Shown: in pieces, positions 1 to 9,900 of the stretch
Position numbering within the stretch: position 1 is the first letter of the stretch
Layout: every line of letters starts with the position of its first letter
Source: Trachelipus rathkii
Lineage: Eukaryota > Arthropoda > Malacostraca > Isopoda > Trachelipodidae
Assembly (NCBI GenBank): GCA_015478945.1
Contig: JABUQX010086792.1
Location: forward strand, 1-12,500
DNA length: 12,500 nt
Reading direction: 5' to 3'
The notes under the pieces: model-generated
Told to the model about the DNA's origin: nothing
The model's database searches: none
What the model saw: only the letters and a program-made list of their open reading frames with translations
Program-made: the position numbers and the translations under genes

Positions 1-2160
1 CCAACCCGGGGAGGTGAGATATTTTTTAATTGTAATTAAGTTTTTTATGATATGACAAGAATATTGTATAATTATTTATATATAGGTTTATGTATTGTCA
101 TGCTGGATGTAATACGCCCATTGATGGTATTTTTAATTCGCTTTATGCTTTTTACTATTACTTTTTTTTGTCCGTTTATCTACCCTATTAGAATTACTAG
201 CCTTTTTACATCACTTTCATTATATGTCTTTGACTTTTAGTGTATTCTAACAGTATTTTCACTTTGTTGGTCCTCCTGGCGGCCGGCTCACCCCCCTGTC
301 GATTGCTATCACTAATTACTATATTATATTATATGTTATTGTTTTTTGGTTATTATAGAATAAAAAATTACTTAGAGGAGCAAAAGAGTTAATTTTTTAA
401 TGTAATTAATTTTATATTCTAATAAGGATTAAATGGTTATCGAATAGAAAGATGAGTTTCGAGCTTAGTCCTTTCTGGTTTGTGTCTGTTGGTCATCTTG
501 TGTTCTTTTTATATTTTATTCATAGGCTTAATTAAGTGTTGACCAGCGTTTCTATGTATTATTGCTTTTGGCTATTGATATTTATATTTTTTACGAGCAT
601 ATTTTATTGTATAGATTTTTAGTTTTAGTGTAGTCTGTGGTGTTGTCGTAGTAATTTTATTGAGTTTTTTTCTTAGTTTTTTTATTTTTATTCTGATTAT
701 TATTTTAACTGGCTTTGCTATGTTAGTATATTTATTTGTTATTTATATTTTTATCTTTATTTTTACTTTCTATTTGCTTTTTTTTTATATATTATATATA
801 TATAATATTATATAATTCACCCGCCTAGTCTTATTTGTTTCAGTATAGGGTACGTTTTATAGCTTTATTTGTGTTTACGTGTTATGTATATATGAGCACG
901 ATGGCCTATTACCCGTTATAGGAAGTTGGTATAGCTGTAATGTAGGCATGCTGACAACTTGATCATATATATAGTAGGTTGTTCTTAATGTAAGTATTGT
1001 TTATTGCTCTTCTTATATATATTATGTTTTGTACTTAACTTGCCGCTTATATGCCTTTATTCTCACGTTTTATAGTGAGTAGTACGTATATTGTACTATG
1101 TCGCTACTGCTTACTTTATAGTCCATTTTCTTGCGCTGATAGTATTGTACGTTTTTGCCTTATTTCACTATATGTATTTATATTTATTATTTTTATCTAT
1201 CTCAGTTACCGGATATTCATATACGTTCCCCTACCTAGATTTGTATTCAGCTATCCGTATGCAGTTCGTCACCGTATTGCGAGTTATTATGGTTATCGTT
1301 ACATTATACTGTGGCTTGGAGCGCGGCTGGGTACGCATATATACTCAGCTATTGCTGACTTAGTTTGTGATTTTTGCTTTTTTTATTTAATACTTCTAAC
1401 TTATATTTATTTTTTTCCCATTGTTACTTCCGTATGAGCTTTCAATTATAGCCTAATTTCAGTCATGGCTGCTGCGCCTTTTTACGGCTTCTATATATTC
1501 AATATTATATATTTATTTATCTTATTATTATTCTATATATATATATTATATCTAGTTTCTAAATCTTAGCTATTTTTATTATTATCAGCTATATAATTTT
1601 TATATTTTCTCTATATTATCTATATTATTTGATTTATATTACAATGCGATTAAATTTAATTTAGAAAATTTGTAAACTAAATTTTTTAATTTATAATGTA
1701 CATCAGTAAGCAAATATTATTATATTATTTTATATCTTATATTGGTTATTATTTTATATTCATAATTTATTATTTATATATTATCTTTAGTTCATATAGT
1801 TCAATTTTTTCAATATATCCTTATATTTTATCTTATAGTTATATTGAATATTATATTATATCTTTCTATTTATATTTCATCAATTTAATTGCGTACTTTG
1901 AAGTTGCTTACTGACTCTTGGGATAGACATTGTTTATACGGATTATGCTTGTATTCACTTTTATCTCCGTTTTTATATATGCATTTATTACAACTCGTCC
2001 CCTATTCTTCTTTTATTCATATTTACTAGCCGCTTGTAATTTCGTAGGCCTATTCAATTTCTGTCACGGAGTCTATGTTTGACTTATACTACTTTCGTGT
2101 TTCATAAGGCTTCATTCCTGTAATGCATTTTATCTCTCCTCACTGCTCTCTAAAACAGAA
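1..2160. other. T-rich low-complexity region without a gene
   Basis: The + strand is strongly T-biased; for example 661-720 holds 38 T and only 10 A in 60 bases. The sequence is made of short words such as TTTA, TATT and TTTTA with scattered G and C. Open frames at 52-240, 1051-1437 and 1696-1914 translate into strings of F, Y, I, L and S, as expected from T-rich DNA. They lack domain motifs and a plausible codon pattern, so I do not call them genes. A small G+C-rich patch lies near 268-300. I see no RNA gene, transposon end or coding relic here. Confidence 0.6.
787..815. repeat. Short TA microsatellite
   Basis: A short, imperfect run of alternating T and A within the T-rich region. It is a small version of the large TA arrays further along the window. 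Confidence 0.6.
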
Positions 2161-2634
2161 AACCTTTATCGTTATATCAGAATTGCTGCGTTTTTTTCAT
2201 GATTCAGTTCAATGATTTTATTCTTTATAACATCTTTTTTCTTGGTATCGAGTTGGCCACAATTTTAAGAACACTCCTGCTTTTCTTCCTTGTCTCACTC
2301 ACAAAACAAGCTTTCAGTTCGCTCTCCAGTTATATCAACAGGCAACATCGATTTAACTATCAGTCGTTTCCGTCCTACAAAATATTTTAAATATGGGAAT
2401 TGCGCTAACCAGTTCAGGTCTCCGGCGCCTGCTTGGCAACTCGCCCACTTGGTCGGAACCTAAGTCGTCCCGCGCATGCTTGAAGATCACATTCTGACGT
2501 CACGCTTTCAGTTATAAATCATAAATTGAAAAGTGTCCCGAAACCCCGTTAGAAACGATGGTTGCAGCGAAAATATACACAATGTGAACCTTCGGACTAA
2601 AAGATCATGATAAAAAATAACTATACGCTTTAGG
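2160..2634. other. Mixed-composition segment, no gene recognised
   Basis: Base composition becomes more balanced here, with a G+C-rich patch at about 2415-2480, unlike the T-rich DNA on both sides. An open frame at 2199-2390 (+) encodes 63 mostly hydrophobic residues and resembles no family I know. The patch could be part of an old inserted element or a promoter region. I found neither inverted ends nor a tRNA-derived A/B box good enough to call a SINE. Confidence 0.35.
2495..2519 (+). promoter_or_regulatory. CRE palindrome followed by TATA-like box
   Basis: TGACGTCA (2495-2502), the full cAMP-response-element palindrome, is followed 9 bases later by TTATAAAT (2512-2519). In animal promoters this order and spacing fit a core promoter firing rightwards near 2540-2550. 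No convincing coding exon follows, so a retroelement promoter or a chance match in A+T-rich DNA are both possible. Confidence 0.22.
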
Positions 2635-3061
2635 TGTTACGAGGAACACTGACTGGGAGGGTCGGATCTGGGTTTCGGTGTAACTTTGTCGTTTAGTGTT
2701 CGTCGTTAGTTGGCTGGATCCTTCCTGAGGAGTTGGGACAAACAAGACATTGTTGTTGGTTTTTGTGCCAATATGATTATAGATATATATGTATTTTTCA
2801 CCGCCTCTAGATTTTTTTTTCGTTTCGCTCACCGACCTGCCGGTCTAACATGGAGACAGAACATTAGTATTTAAGAGAGCCTATCCTCTCTCTCTTCCTC
2901 TCTTCTCATCTCTTTTCTCTTCGTTCCCACCCTCTCTCTTCTTCGCAGTTCTCTCTCTCGTCCCGTCTTCTCTTCTCTCGTTCTCTGTCTGCGCTTCTTT
3001 TCTCGTGCTCTTCTCTGCTTTGTATCATCGAACACTGGACATTAATAACTACAATACTTCA
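2635..3061 (+). mobile_element. Possible solo LTR
   Basis: The segment begins TGTTACGAGG and ends TTCA, giving the TG...CA ends of an LTR. It has a TATA-like TATTTAAG at 2868-2875, a pyrimidine tract just downstream, and an A-rich ATTAATAACTA near its end, an order that fits U3-R-U5. No target-site duplication, primer-binding site, second LTR copy or gag/pol sequence is visible in the window. The minus-strand open frame at 2605-2832 covers much of this segment and is probably non-coding. The call rests only on element architecture. Confidence 0.28.
2881..3012 (+). repeat. CT-rich pyrimidine tract
   Basis: About 130 bases dominated by TCTC and TTCT words on the + strand, with few purines. It starts right after the TATA-like box at 2868-2875. 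It could be the R/U5 part of the proposed LTR or an independent (CT)n microsatellite that has decayed. Confidence 0.7.
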
Positions 3062-4009
3062 CGCGCTCATAAGCTACCGATATATAGCACATAACGGCTC
3101 GCTCATCATCTAATTACTCTGTAAGGGTTCCTGTTTTTACCTATGCTATTATAGAGTTTGTATCTTTTATTTGTTTTGACCCCTTACTTGATATCATAGG
3201 TAACCTATATACCTTCCGTTATTACAGGCGGCACGTTGACTCGTCGTACATAGAATATTACTTGTTTATTATTCTTGAGCGGTAAGTTTTTTTGCTATAT
3301 GCTTATAGTCTTTATTATATTAGTTACTTTCTTTGCGTAACGGTATACTATCATTATACACGTATATTTGCATACTTATATATAGTTCCCGTCCGATCCT
3401 ACTCAGTATAGGTTTACGTACGTTGGGTTGGGTTGTCATTGGTGGTAGCGTGGGCTGCCTGTATTGGCTTTTATTGTTTTTTTATTTCTCACTTCCCTTT
3501 ATGATATTTATTTTTCTTTTGTTGTTCTACGCTTGTAGGTCATATAGCTTGAGTAGTATATATAATTTTTGCTTTTATTCATATGCTATATTAATAGTCT
3601 ATATATATAATATATTCATGTTACATATATCTTATTTATATATTTAATAATCGATTTGATAAGTACTATTTATTATTATTTATTATATTGTATACTATAT
3701 TTATATATATTAATATTCATTATATTTTCTCATTATATATTTATTGTATTATCTTATATGTTTTATCTTCTGTTATTATTCACTTGTGTCCTTTTCAACT
3801 GTGGGTTTATTCTCCCTATACGTTTATTATGTCGTGGCCCTATGTGATGATATTATCTATTATGTTTCCCTTATTTTTTCACCCATTTTATCTGAGTTGT
3901 TATCTTCATTTTACTCATTTTAAACTTAATTGTCCTCTATATATACAATGTTTTGCACTTTTTGACCCAGACTTGTCTCTCAATCTGCGCATTTTCCCTT
4001 GATTTCTTT
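3062..4009. other. T-rich low-complexity region without a gene
   Basis: Same T-biased composition as the left end of the window. Open frames at 3333-3647, 3656-3847 and 3688-4002 are rich in Y, I, L, F and S, overlap each other, and carry no recognisable motif. TA-rich stretches occur near 3600-3730. I see no coding relic or element ends. Confidence 0.55.
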
Positions 4010-4600
4010 CTGTCTTGGTGTTTGACTTCTACATTTCTGTTGTTTTCTGCCTCTCAGGTGGTGCTTTTGCCTCCCAGTCTGTGATTTCTGTCATTCTCAG
4101 CGTATATCTGCCTTGGCTTCCTGTCACTTTTGTCTCGACTCTTAGTTTACAATTTCTGTTTCTCTATATTTTCAGCATTTCTGTTGATTTCAACCCCTTA
4201 GTCTGTCCTTTTCTCACTCTATTGCTTTCTGTTTTAGTTTGTGATTTCAACCTTTCTGTTGTTTTTGTCTCTCTGGTTGGGTTTTTGTCTCTATGGTGCT
4301 TTTTTGTCGCTCACTATCCCTCTTTCTGTGATTTCTGCCTTTCTGTTGCTTTCTATCTCAATGTCCTTTTTACATTTTTATTGCTTTTTATCATTTCTAT
4401 TTTCTGTCTCCCTGTCTATGATTTCTGAATTTTTGTTCCTTTCTGCCTCTTTGTCTGTCCTTTTGTTTCTGTTGCTTTCAGTCTCTCAGTCTGTGGTTTC
4501 TGTTTTTTTTGTTTGTTCTGTATCTTAGTTCATGATTTCTACATTTGTCTTTTTCTGTCTCCCAGTCTTTGATACCTACCTTTATTTCGTTTCTGACTAA
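4010..4600 (+). repeat. Degenerate minisatellite, unit about 38-42 bp
   Basis: A T/C-rich phrase recurs: a TGATTTCT-like anchor, then CTTTCTGTTGCTTTCTG, then a CTCAGTCTG-like tail. Anchors lie near 4021, 4083, 4244, 4329, 4418, 4494, 4532 and 4569. The last intervals are about 38 and 37 bp, and several earlier ones are near twice that (76-89 bp), so a 38-42-bp unit with decayed copies fits. The open frames at 4015-4428 and 4241-4528 are by-products of the repeat, not genes. Confidence 0.55.
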
Positions 4601-4730
4601 CTGTCTGGGCTTTATCTCTTTGCTACTTCTTTCTTCTCCTCTCCAGTCTTACTCTCTCGTTTTTTTTCTGCATTTTCCCCATCTGTTCTCGTCTCTCTCT
4701 TCCCCTTTCACCACTTCTTTTTCTGTTTAA
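4601..4730 (+). repeat. CT-rich tail of the minisatellite region
   Basis: Pyrimidine-rich sequence with TCTC and TTCTCC words that loses the repeat anchor. The open frame at 4545-4730 translates mostly as S, F and L and is a composition artefact. Confidence 0.5.
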
Positions 4731-4881
4731 ATAATGCTTAATTCATGTTAAATCATATAGAGGCTCCCGCACTGTTTCCTTCATAATTCTCCACAGTTTT
4801 TTTTATTTACTCTTCTAATTTCTTCGAGCGTATATTTCTTCAACTTAAGATACCAAGTAATTAGCTTGCTTTAATAATAGT

Positions 4882-5400
4882 TTATGTATTAGAAAAAATT
4901 TCTGTTGAACATGCACGAAATTTATTTTCATGAGCAGTATTATACCTTTCAACTTGCAGCATGCATATATTAGCTTCAAACGTACTTTAAACGTTGCGTA
5001 TCACGTTCAGAAATGAAATTTTTTAATGAAATAGATGAACGTAAAAAAAATACAATTTTCAGTAGAGATTTATTTTTCTTTTCCAGTTCACCTAATAATG
5101 ACAGAAAAATAATTTTGATCCATAATATCTTTCATTTTTCCATTATTTAGAATACCCTAAATATCCTGTAAATTCGTTTTCACCTCAAGAGCTTCTTCAT
5201 AGCGTGCAAATTTTCTATTTCTCTCCATAACGTTTAATATAAATTCATATTTTTGACATCCCAAAGGAATTGGTTCATTTTGCTGTCCGGTGATATGTTC
5301 ACGTTCTGAAACTACCAACCATCAGAAATATGCGTTCCAACCTCATGCTTATTTATTCTCAGATTCTAAGAATACTTGTCCTCTTTCGATCTTAGGATTT
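4882..5400 (-). pseudogene. Decayed coding relic of unknown family
   Basis: I do not recognise this protein. Reading the minus strand from high to low coordinates gives a run of open segments with ordinary amino-acid composition in otherwise A+T-rich DNA. They are 17 codons (5365-5315, containing NKHEVGTHISDGW), 54 codons (5321-5160, containing TGQQNEPIPLGCQKYEF and RNRKFARYEEALEVK), 22 codons after an in-frame stop (5156-5091), 37 codons in a shifted frame (5089-4979, containing FISERDTQRLK), and a last shifted segment (containing MLQVERYNTAHENKFRACS) ending at TAA 4884-4882. This gives about 165 codons with roughly three frameshifts and one internal stop. The charged, likely helical middle is unlike the hydrophobic chance frames elsewhere. 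A TA array begins about 20 bases beyond its upstream end and may have cut off the N-terminus. A transposon-derived gene is possible: the HE...H....W pattern in the first segment faintly recalls hAT-type N-terminal regions, but that link is weak. Confidence 0.55.
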
Positions 5401-5419
5401 TCACATTGTGTAAAATGTT

Positions 5420-5914
5420 ATATTTATATATACTATATATATATATAGTATATAATATATAATATATTTATTATTATCTATATATAGTATATATATGTAT
5501 AGTATATTAGGTATTATACATAGTAGTATATACTAATATATATAGTATATATATATATTTATATATATTATATTATACATATATATATATATATATGTAT
5601 ATATATCAGATACTATATATATATAAATATGATAGTATATTAAGTATATATATATATATATAAATATTATATATATATATACTAACCGTATTATTAGTAT
5701 ATAGCATGAAATACATTTATAGTGATAAAAATATCTATGATATTTATAGTGATAAAAATATATATATATAGACACTACTTAGTATATATCAGTATAATAT
5801 AAGCAATATAGTATATCAGTATAGTATACTATATTAATAATATATAATATATATATAGTATATACAGTTGTATATATATATTATATACTAATATATAAGA
5901 TATATATATACTAA
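5420..5914. repeat. Long imperfect TA microsatellite
   Basis: Nearly 500 bases of alternating TA with variants such as TATAGTATA and TAATATA, plus a less regular patch near 5685-5765 that contains a duplicated phrase, ATAGTGATAAAAATAT. The minus-strand open frame at 5533-5775 is a Y/I repeat product and not a gene. The array ends exactly where the left arm of the TIR element begins. Confidence 0.9.
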
Positions 5915-6870
5915 TAGTGGGCCCTTTTTTTTGGAATTGGCCCCGCATTCGATATTTTTTTGATATTTTCAATTCATCTAACAATCTTACATCGAGTGAA
6001 CTTAATTATCATCGTTTTTATTTCTTTTATTTTTTGATATTTTTAAGCAACTTTGTTTATGATTATATGTCTAAATTTATTAAATAAAAAGTTTTAAGTT
6101 TGATTTAATTTTGTGAATATGATTTTTTAAATAATTAATTTAATTTATTTGTAGTTTTTGGGGTTGTGTGTTGGTTTTCTTTATGTTCGAATCAGAAAGA
6201 GTCTAAATTAAATTATTAAGCATTGTATGGTTTTTAATTTAAAAAAAACATGAATAGTTGTTAAATGTAATATTTAAATTTATTATTTTAAAGATAAATA
6301 TTTAATCACTTTAGAGGAATAAAATACTAAAACAATATCGTCATCTGTCTTTGTTTGAACTTAATGAAAGAGTCATAGGGTGGTTGTTCTTACATTTTCT
6401 TGAAAGAATACAATATTCCTTTATCCTTTAAAAAATTAATCGCTTTTTCGTTTAGAATTTTTCTTCTGCAATAAGTCAACAATAATTTTCCACTTGTAAT
6501 TATATAATCTCTATACAATCTCATTGTAATCTAAATCTCATTAATTGGATATATAATTTTTAAATAATAATTATATATTCTTACCCAGAAAGAATCAACC
6601 CGGGAATAAGCTACATAACGGTTACAAAAATTAGAAAAGTTACTTCACAATGGGTTCTACTACCCCTGAAGTTGCGGAAGAAAGATAAGAATAGGATAGT
6701 TATTTATAGGTAAGAATACGCTTTAAAATAAAAATGACGATATTAATCTAAAAAAATTCGATGGAAAATCAAAAAAATATCGACTGCGTGTCTAGTTGGC
6801 GGGGGCATGAGGGGGTAGGAGGCTCCCTAACGCGGGGGTGGGCCAACCTTCCAAATAAAAACGGCCCCTA
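5915..6870. mobile_element. TIR DNA transposon, about 956 bp, inserted in TA array
   Basis: The left arm starts TAGTGGGCCCTTTTTT (5915) and the right arm, read on the minus strand from 6870, starts TAGGGGCCGTTTTTATTTGG. Both continue into a GGAA..TTGGCCC stretch and then share TCGATATTTTTTTGAT (left about 5949-5964; right about 6768-6783 as complement). The right arm carries about 45 extra G-rich bases between these blocks (about 6785-6835). Both ends abut TA, so a TA target duplication is possible, but the flanks are TA repeats and cannot prove it. The element has no intact transposase and is a non-autonomous or internally deleted copy. Its interior holds a transposase-like relic. Its superfamily is not settled by the ends alone. 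Confidence 0.65.
6332..6470 (-). pseudogene. Relic of Merlin/ISXO2-like transposase N-terminus
   Basis: On the minus strand the segment reads RRKILNEKAINFLKDKG, then, after a one-base shift, KCKNNHPMTLSLSSNKDR, a stop where W is expected, and RYC. Merlin and IS1016/ISXO2-type (IS1595-like) transposases start with a helix of the form AIxFLxxxGxL, followed by a zinc ribbon with C...H.M.L and then a W.C pair. The order and spacing here fit. The catalytic DDE part is not visible downstream, so this is a small fragment, about 45 codons, with one frameshift and one stop. It lies inside the TIR element, so it probably marks that element's parent transposase. The identification rests on motif memory, not on an alignment. 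Confidence 0.45.
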
Positions 6871-6961
6871 TCTATATTATATAATATAGGGTATATATTA
6901 TAATTAATAAAATTTAGAATAAATATGGTATTATTATATTATATATATTATATATATATAC
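6871..6961. repeat. TA microsatellite, right flank of TIR element
   Basis: TA-rich repeat, probably the continuation of the array at 5420-5914, split by the TIR element. It ends 12 bases before the last stop codon of the large minus-strand pseudogene. Confidence 0.8.
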
Positions 6962-6973
6962 TACCAATGCACA

Positions 6974-9900
6974 CTAAGAATTCATTTTTATTCCAACACT
7001 TTCAGGATTACTGCCTGGTCTGAATTTCAATAAAGCCTCATCTTGTTTAAAAAATTTGCCAGTTAAGTTTATCTTAAATGTTCTTCCAATTATGTCGGCA
7101 TTTTCCTGTGCAGAAACTATTGCTGTATCGTCTTTTATCTGTAATTCCAGTTAAAAAGATTTCCATAAGTCATTGAAGAATAGCAGTAAATGGATTGGTG
7201 GTCTAGAAATAATTGCACCAACCTTTTTTCAATATCACTATATAATTTCTGGCAAATACTATCTCCATTAACGAGATTAAATTCGGCTTAAGTGAATTCG
7301 TCTAACAGACGTCCTGGTTCACAGAAAGTGGCGCAGTTAGCCACGGCAGGAGTTACCATCGTCAGGACGTGAAATCACATCGTCATTCAACTCATCGCGA
7401 CCATGTACTCGCAATCAGCTGAATCTAGAAATGGCTCAAAAAATCCAAGTTGCTACGTTGACCTTTAGGCTCATCTACCTCCTACATGATTATACCAGAA
7501 CGGACTTTTAGTGCATTTCATGAGAGGCTTTTGCTCAATGTACATATCGGTCCGAACTATGCAGCAGGCACTTCACTGTTTTTTTCTTCGTAATCAGTAA
7601 AAGTAGCCTTTATTGCAGCGATTTCTCGAATTAGTTCTGGATTCTTGTAATTTTTATTCACCACATTGGTGTAAACGGTTAATTCTTATGGCGCAATTAG
7701 CATAATAAGATATCGACCGGAATATACTCACAAGAAAAAGGTAGCATAGCGTGCTTAAACGTCCACCCTGTATAGTGCATTTCAAAGATTTCACCGATAC
7801 GCATCAGCTGACATATAAAGTATTTTGTACAGATATTCACAACCAATGGTTTCAGGATACAAACCAGAGTTGGCAGCTACCACTTTGTAATTTGAGAGAG
7901 CTTCTTCCTTTCATCTATCAGTGACGAAAATTTATGAAGATCAGGATTTGAAATAACTTCCTCTGCTTTGGTATCACCTTTGAGCAGACGTTTTCCAAAG
8001 TGATTTTCATTTTTTCAAATTAATATGCATATTATTCCACTTCCATTACATCACCGGTAATGCATCCACTTTCTGATGCAATCTCGTTCAATTCTAAATC
8101 TTTCAGTTACTTTAACTGGTAAGGGCTTGCACTTCAAAAGCATATGCTATCAATTTAAAAGACACAGTGAGAGCTGAAGAATAGTAAAATGCCGTGGCCA
8201 AAGAGCACTTGAAATATACTTTACCTTTTTAACATGTGGGGGTACTGAAGTTTTCAGCATGCACGTCTGCAAAGCTTTTTACATATGTCCGCTCCAGCCA
8301 TCAGTCCTGCCAATAACCCCAAGAAAGGCTATTAGTTCATGAAGCCCAACGAAAAGCCGGATTACCACGAAATAATTCGAGAATTTTCCTTTTGATGATC
8401 AGCGAGCAATATAACTTCTATTGTCCTTTCTCCACCAAGCGACTGAAATCAAAGTGTTAATAATTGGAGTTTTTTCATATTTAATCTTTGCTTCCTTACT
8501 TATGACATAATTCGTGGTGTATACACAGCAGCTCTAAGAACTTGGATTGCAAATCATCATTAGTAGAACAAAGTTACTGTTACACGCCACTGCGCTCCAC
8601 CTTCTAATCAACAGTTTTGTAGTATCCAACCATCCTGGTTTGAGGTGTTTAAAATAACGTTACTTGGAACTCCCATAGAAACATTCGAGAGATTAACTTT
8701 TAAATTGGTTCATTAGAATAAACTTTGAAATTTTCAGTTTATTCGTGGCTCTTGAGCTACTAGGGAATTGAATGTAGTGGAGGGATATTTTGCTTCTTTA
8801 TAAGTGTCATGTGTTAGAGTTGCAGGATTTGAAGTCGCTTTATTTTTGTCTGTGAGAAATAAAAGAGGGTGTTAGAAGATCCCCTGATGCGTACATTATA
8901 ACTTCCATCCCATGAAAGGTGTTATGGACATCCTATTGTTGCTATATTATGGTCGACATTGTCGACGACTCATTGAGAGAGAAAGGCGTGATGGGTACAA
9001 GCGCTTTAGGTTACATTCATGTTCCATTAAAGAAGAATGTATGGTTATTTCTGCACTTCATCATAAGACACACTGAATCCAAGACTGCAAAGTTCATCAA
9101 TTAGGAAACGAGACCCAAAATCTCTGTGAATATGTATGCCTACAGCAAGAGGAATGGGCATATCAGAGAACGAGACCTGCAAGCTTGCATTACAGCCTGA
9201 CCTATCGAAACCTGCTTCAGATCATTGCCTTTGAAACGCAGAATCTATCTGATTGCATCGAAATAAGTAACATTTAAAAACCGGGGTTAATTAATGTATG
9301 CTTAGGTATTTTTTTATCATTATCCAGCCAAATGATAAAAGTGCCTCTACTTGCACCCTGAAAATTTATTTCAACAAGTTCTCAGTTTTGCTGCAGACTT
9401 AATTAGAGGTTTAAATTTTTCTTCATGCAGGGTCATCAACGTTTTTTTTTGTTTGTGATAGTCCCAAGATTATGTTTGATACAGTTTTTCCAAATTTTAT
9501 CTTGTTACATTTCCCATATGTGCCTGATATTATGATGTTGTCACCAAACCATCTGAGCAACTTGTTCTTCAAATGTCTAGAGTGTAAAGGCCACTTTCTC
9601 TCTGGTAAAAAAAACCTACGCATTCAATTGTTCCACTAAGAGTTCACTGACAGATAATTGGCTGTCTTGGGAACTTTCGTTTGTAAAACCAGCGTCACCC
9701 AGATGTCTTTACAAAAGCATCAGAATTACTAGTGTCAATCCGGACTGCCTATTGATATGGAAATGCCTCTGCAAACTGCGTCTCAGAAGTATCCGACTGT
9801 TACCAGGAATGGGTATTGCCGTCCTAAATGTGACAGCGGCACACTTGGTGATATCGAGCTTCTGTCTCAGGAAGTAACGCTATGACTGAAAAGAATCCTC

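Noticed and set aside
1..300. Possible inverted repeat between the GGGGAGGTGAG start and the G+C-rich patch near 270-300
   Set aside because: The match is only about ten bases with mismatches, and the window edge hides any outer end.
1051..1437. 128-codon + strand open frame, with an overlapping 90-codon frame
   Set aside because: Both translate to Y, I, F, L and S strings dictated by T-rich DNA; two overlapping frames are equally good, and neither has a motif.
2405..2480. Possible tRNA-derived SINE head
   Set aside because: The GTTCAGGTC stretch fits a B box poorly and no A box or tail was found at the right distance.
2605..2832. 75-codon minus-strand frame across the possible LTR
   Set aside because: Low-complexity ends (Lys-rich and Tyr/Ile-rich) and no motif; probably non-coding U3-type DNA.
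4015..4528. Open frames of 137 and 95 codons resembling membrane proteins
   Set aside because: They are translations of the pyrimidine-rich minisatellite; hydrophobicity follows from T/C codons and not from selection.
5533..5775. 80-codon minus-strand frame rich in Y and I
   Set aside because: Direct translation of the TA microsatellite.
8220..8470. Introns in the large pseudogene, suggested by GTAAAG and TTTGATTTCAG
   Set aside because: Protein-like sequence continues through these places in shifted frames, so small indels explain the breaks better.
8919..9104. 61-codon + strand open frame
   Set aside because: It is antisense to the DNVDHN block of the large pseudogene, which has much stronger coding evidence on the minus strand.
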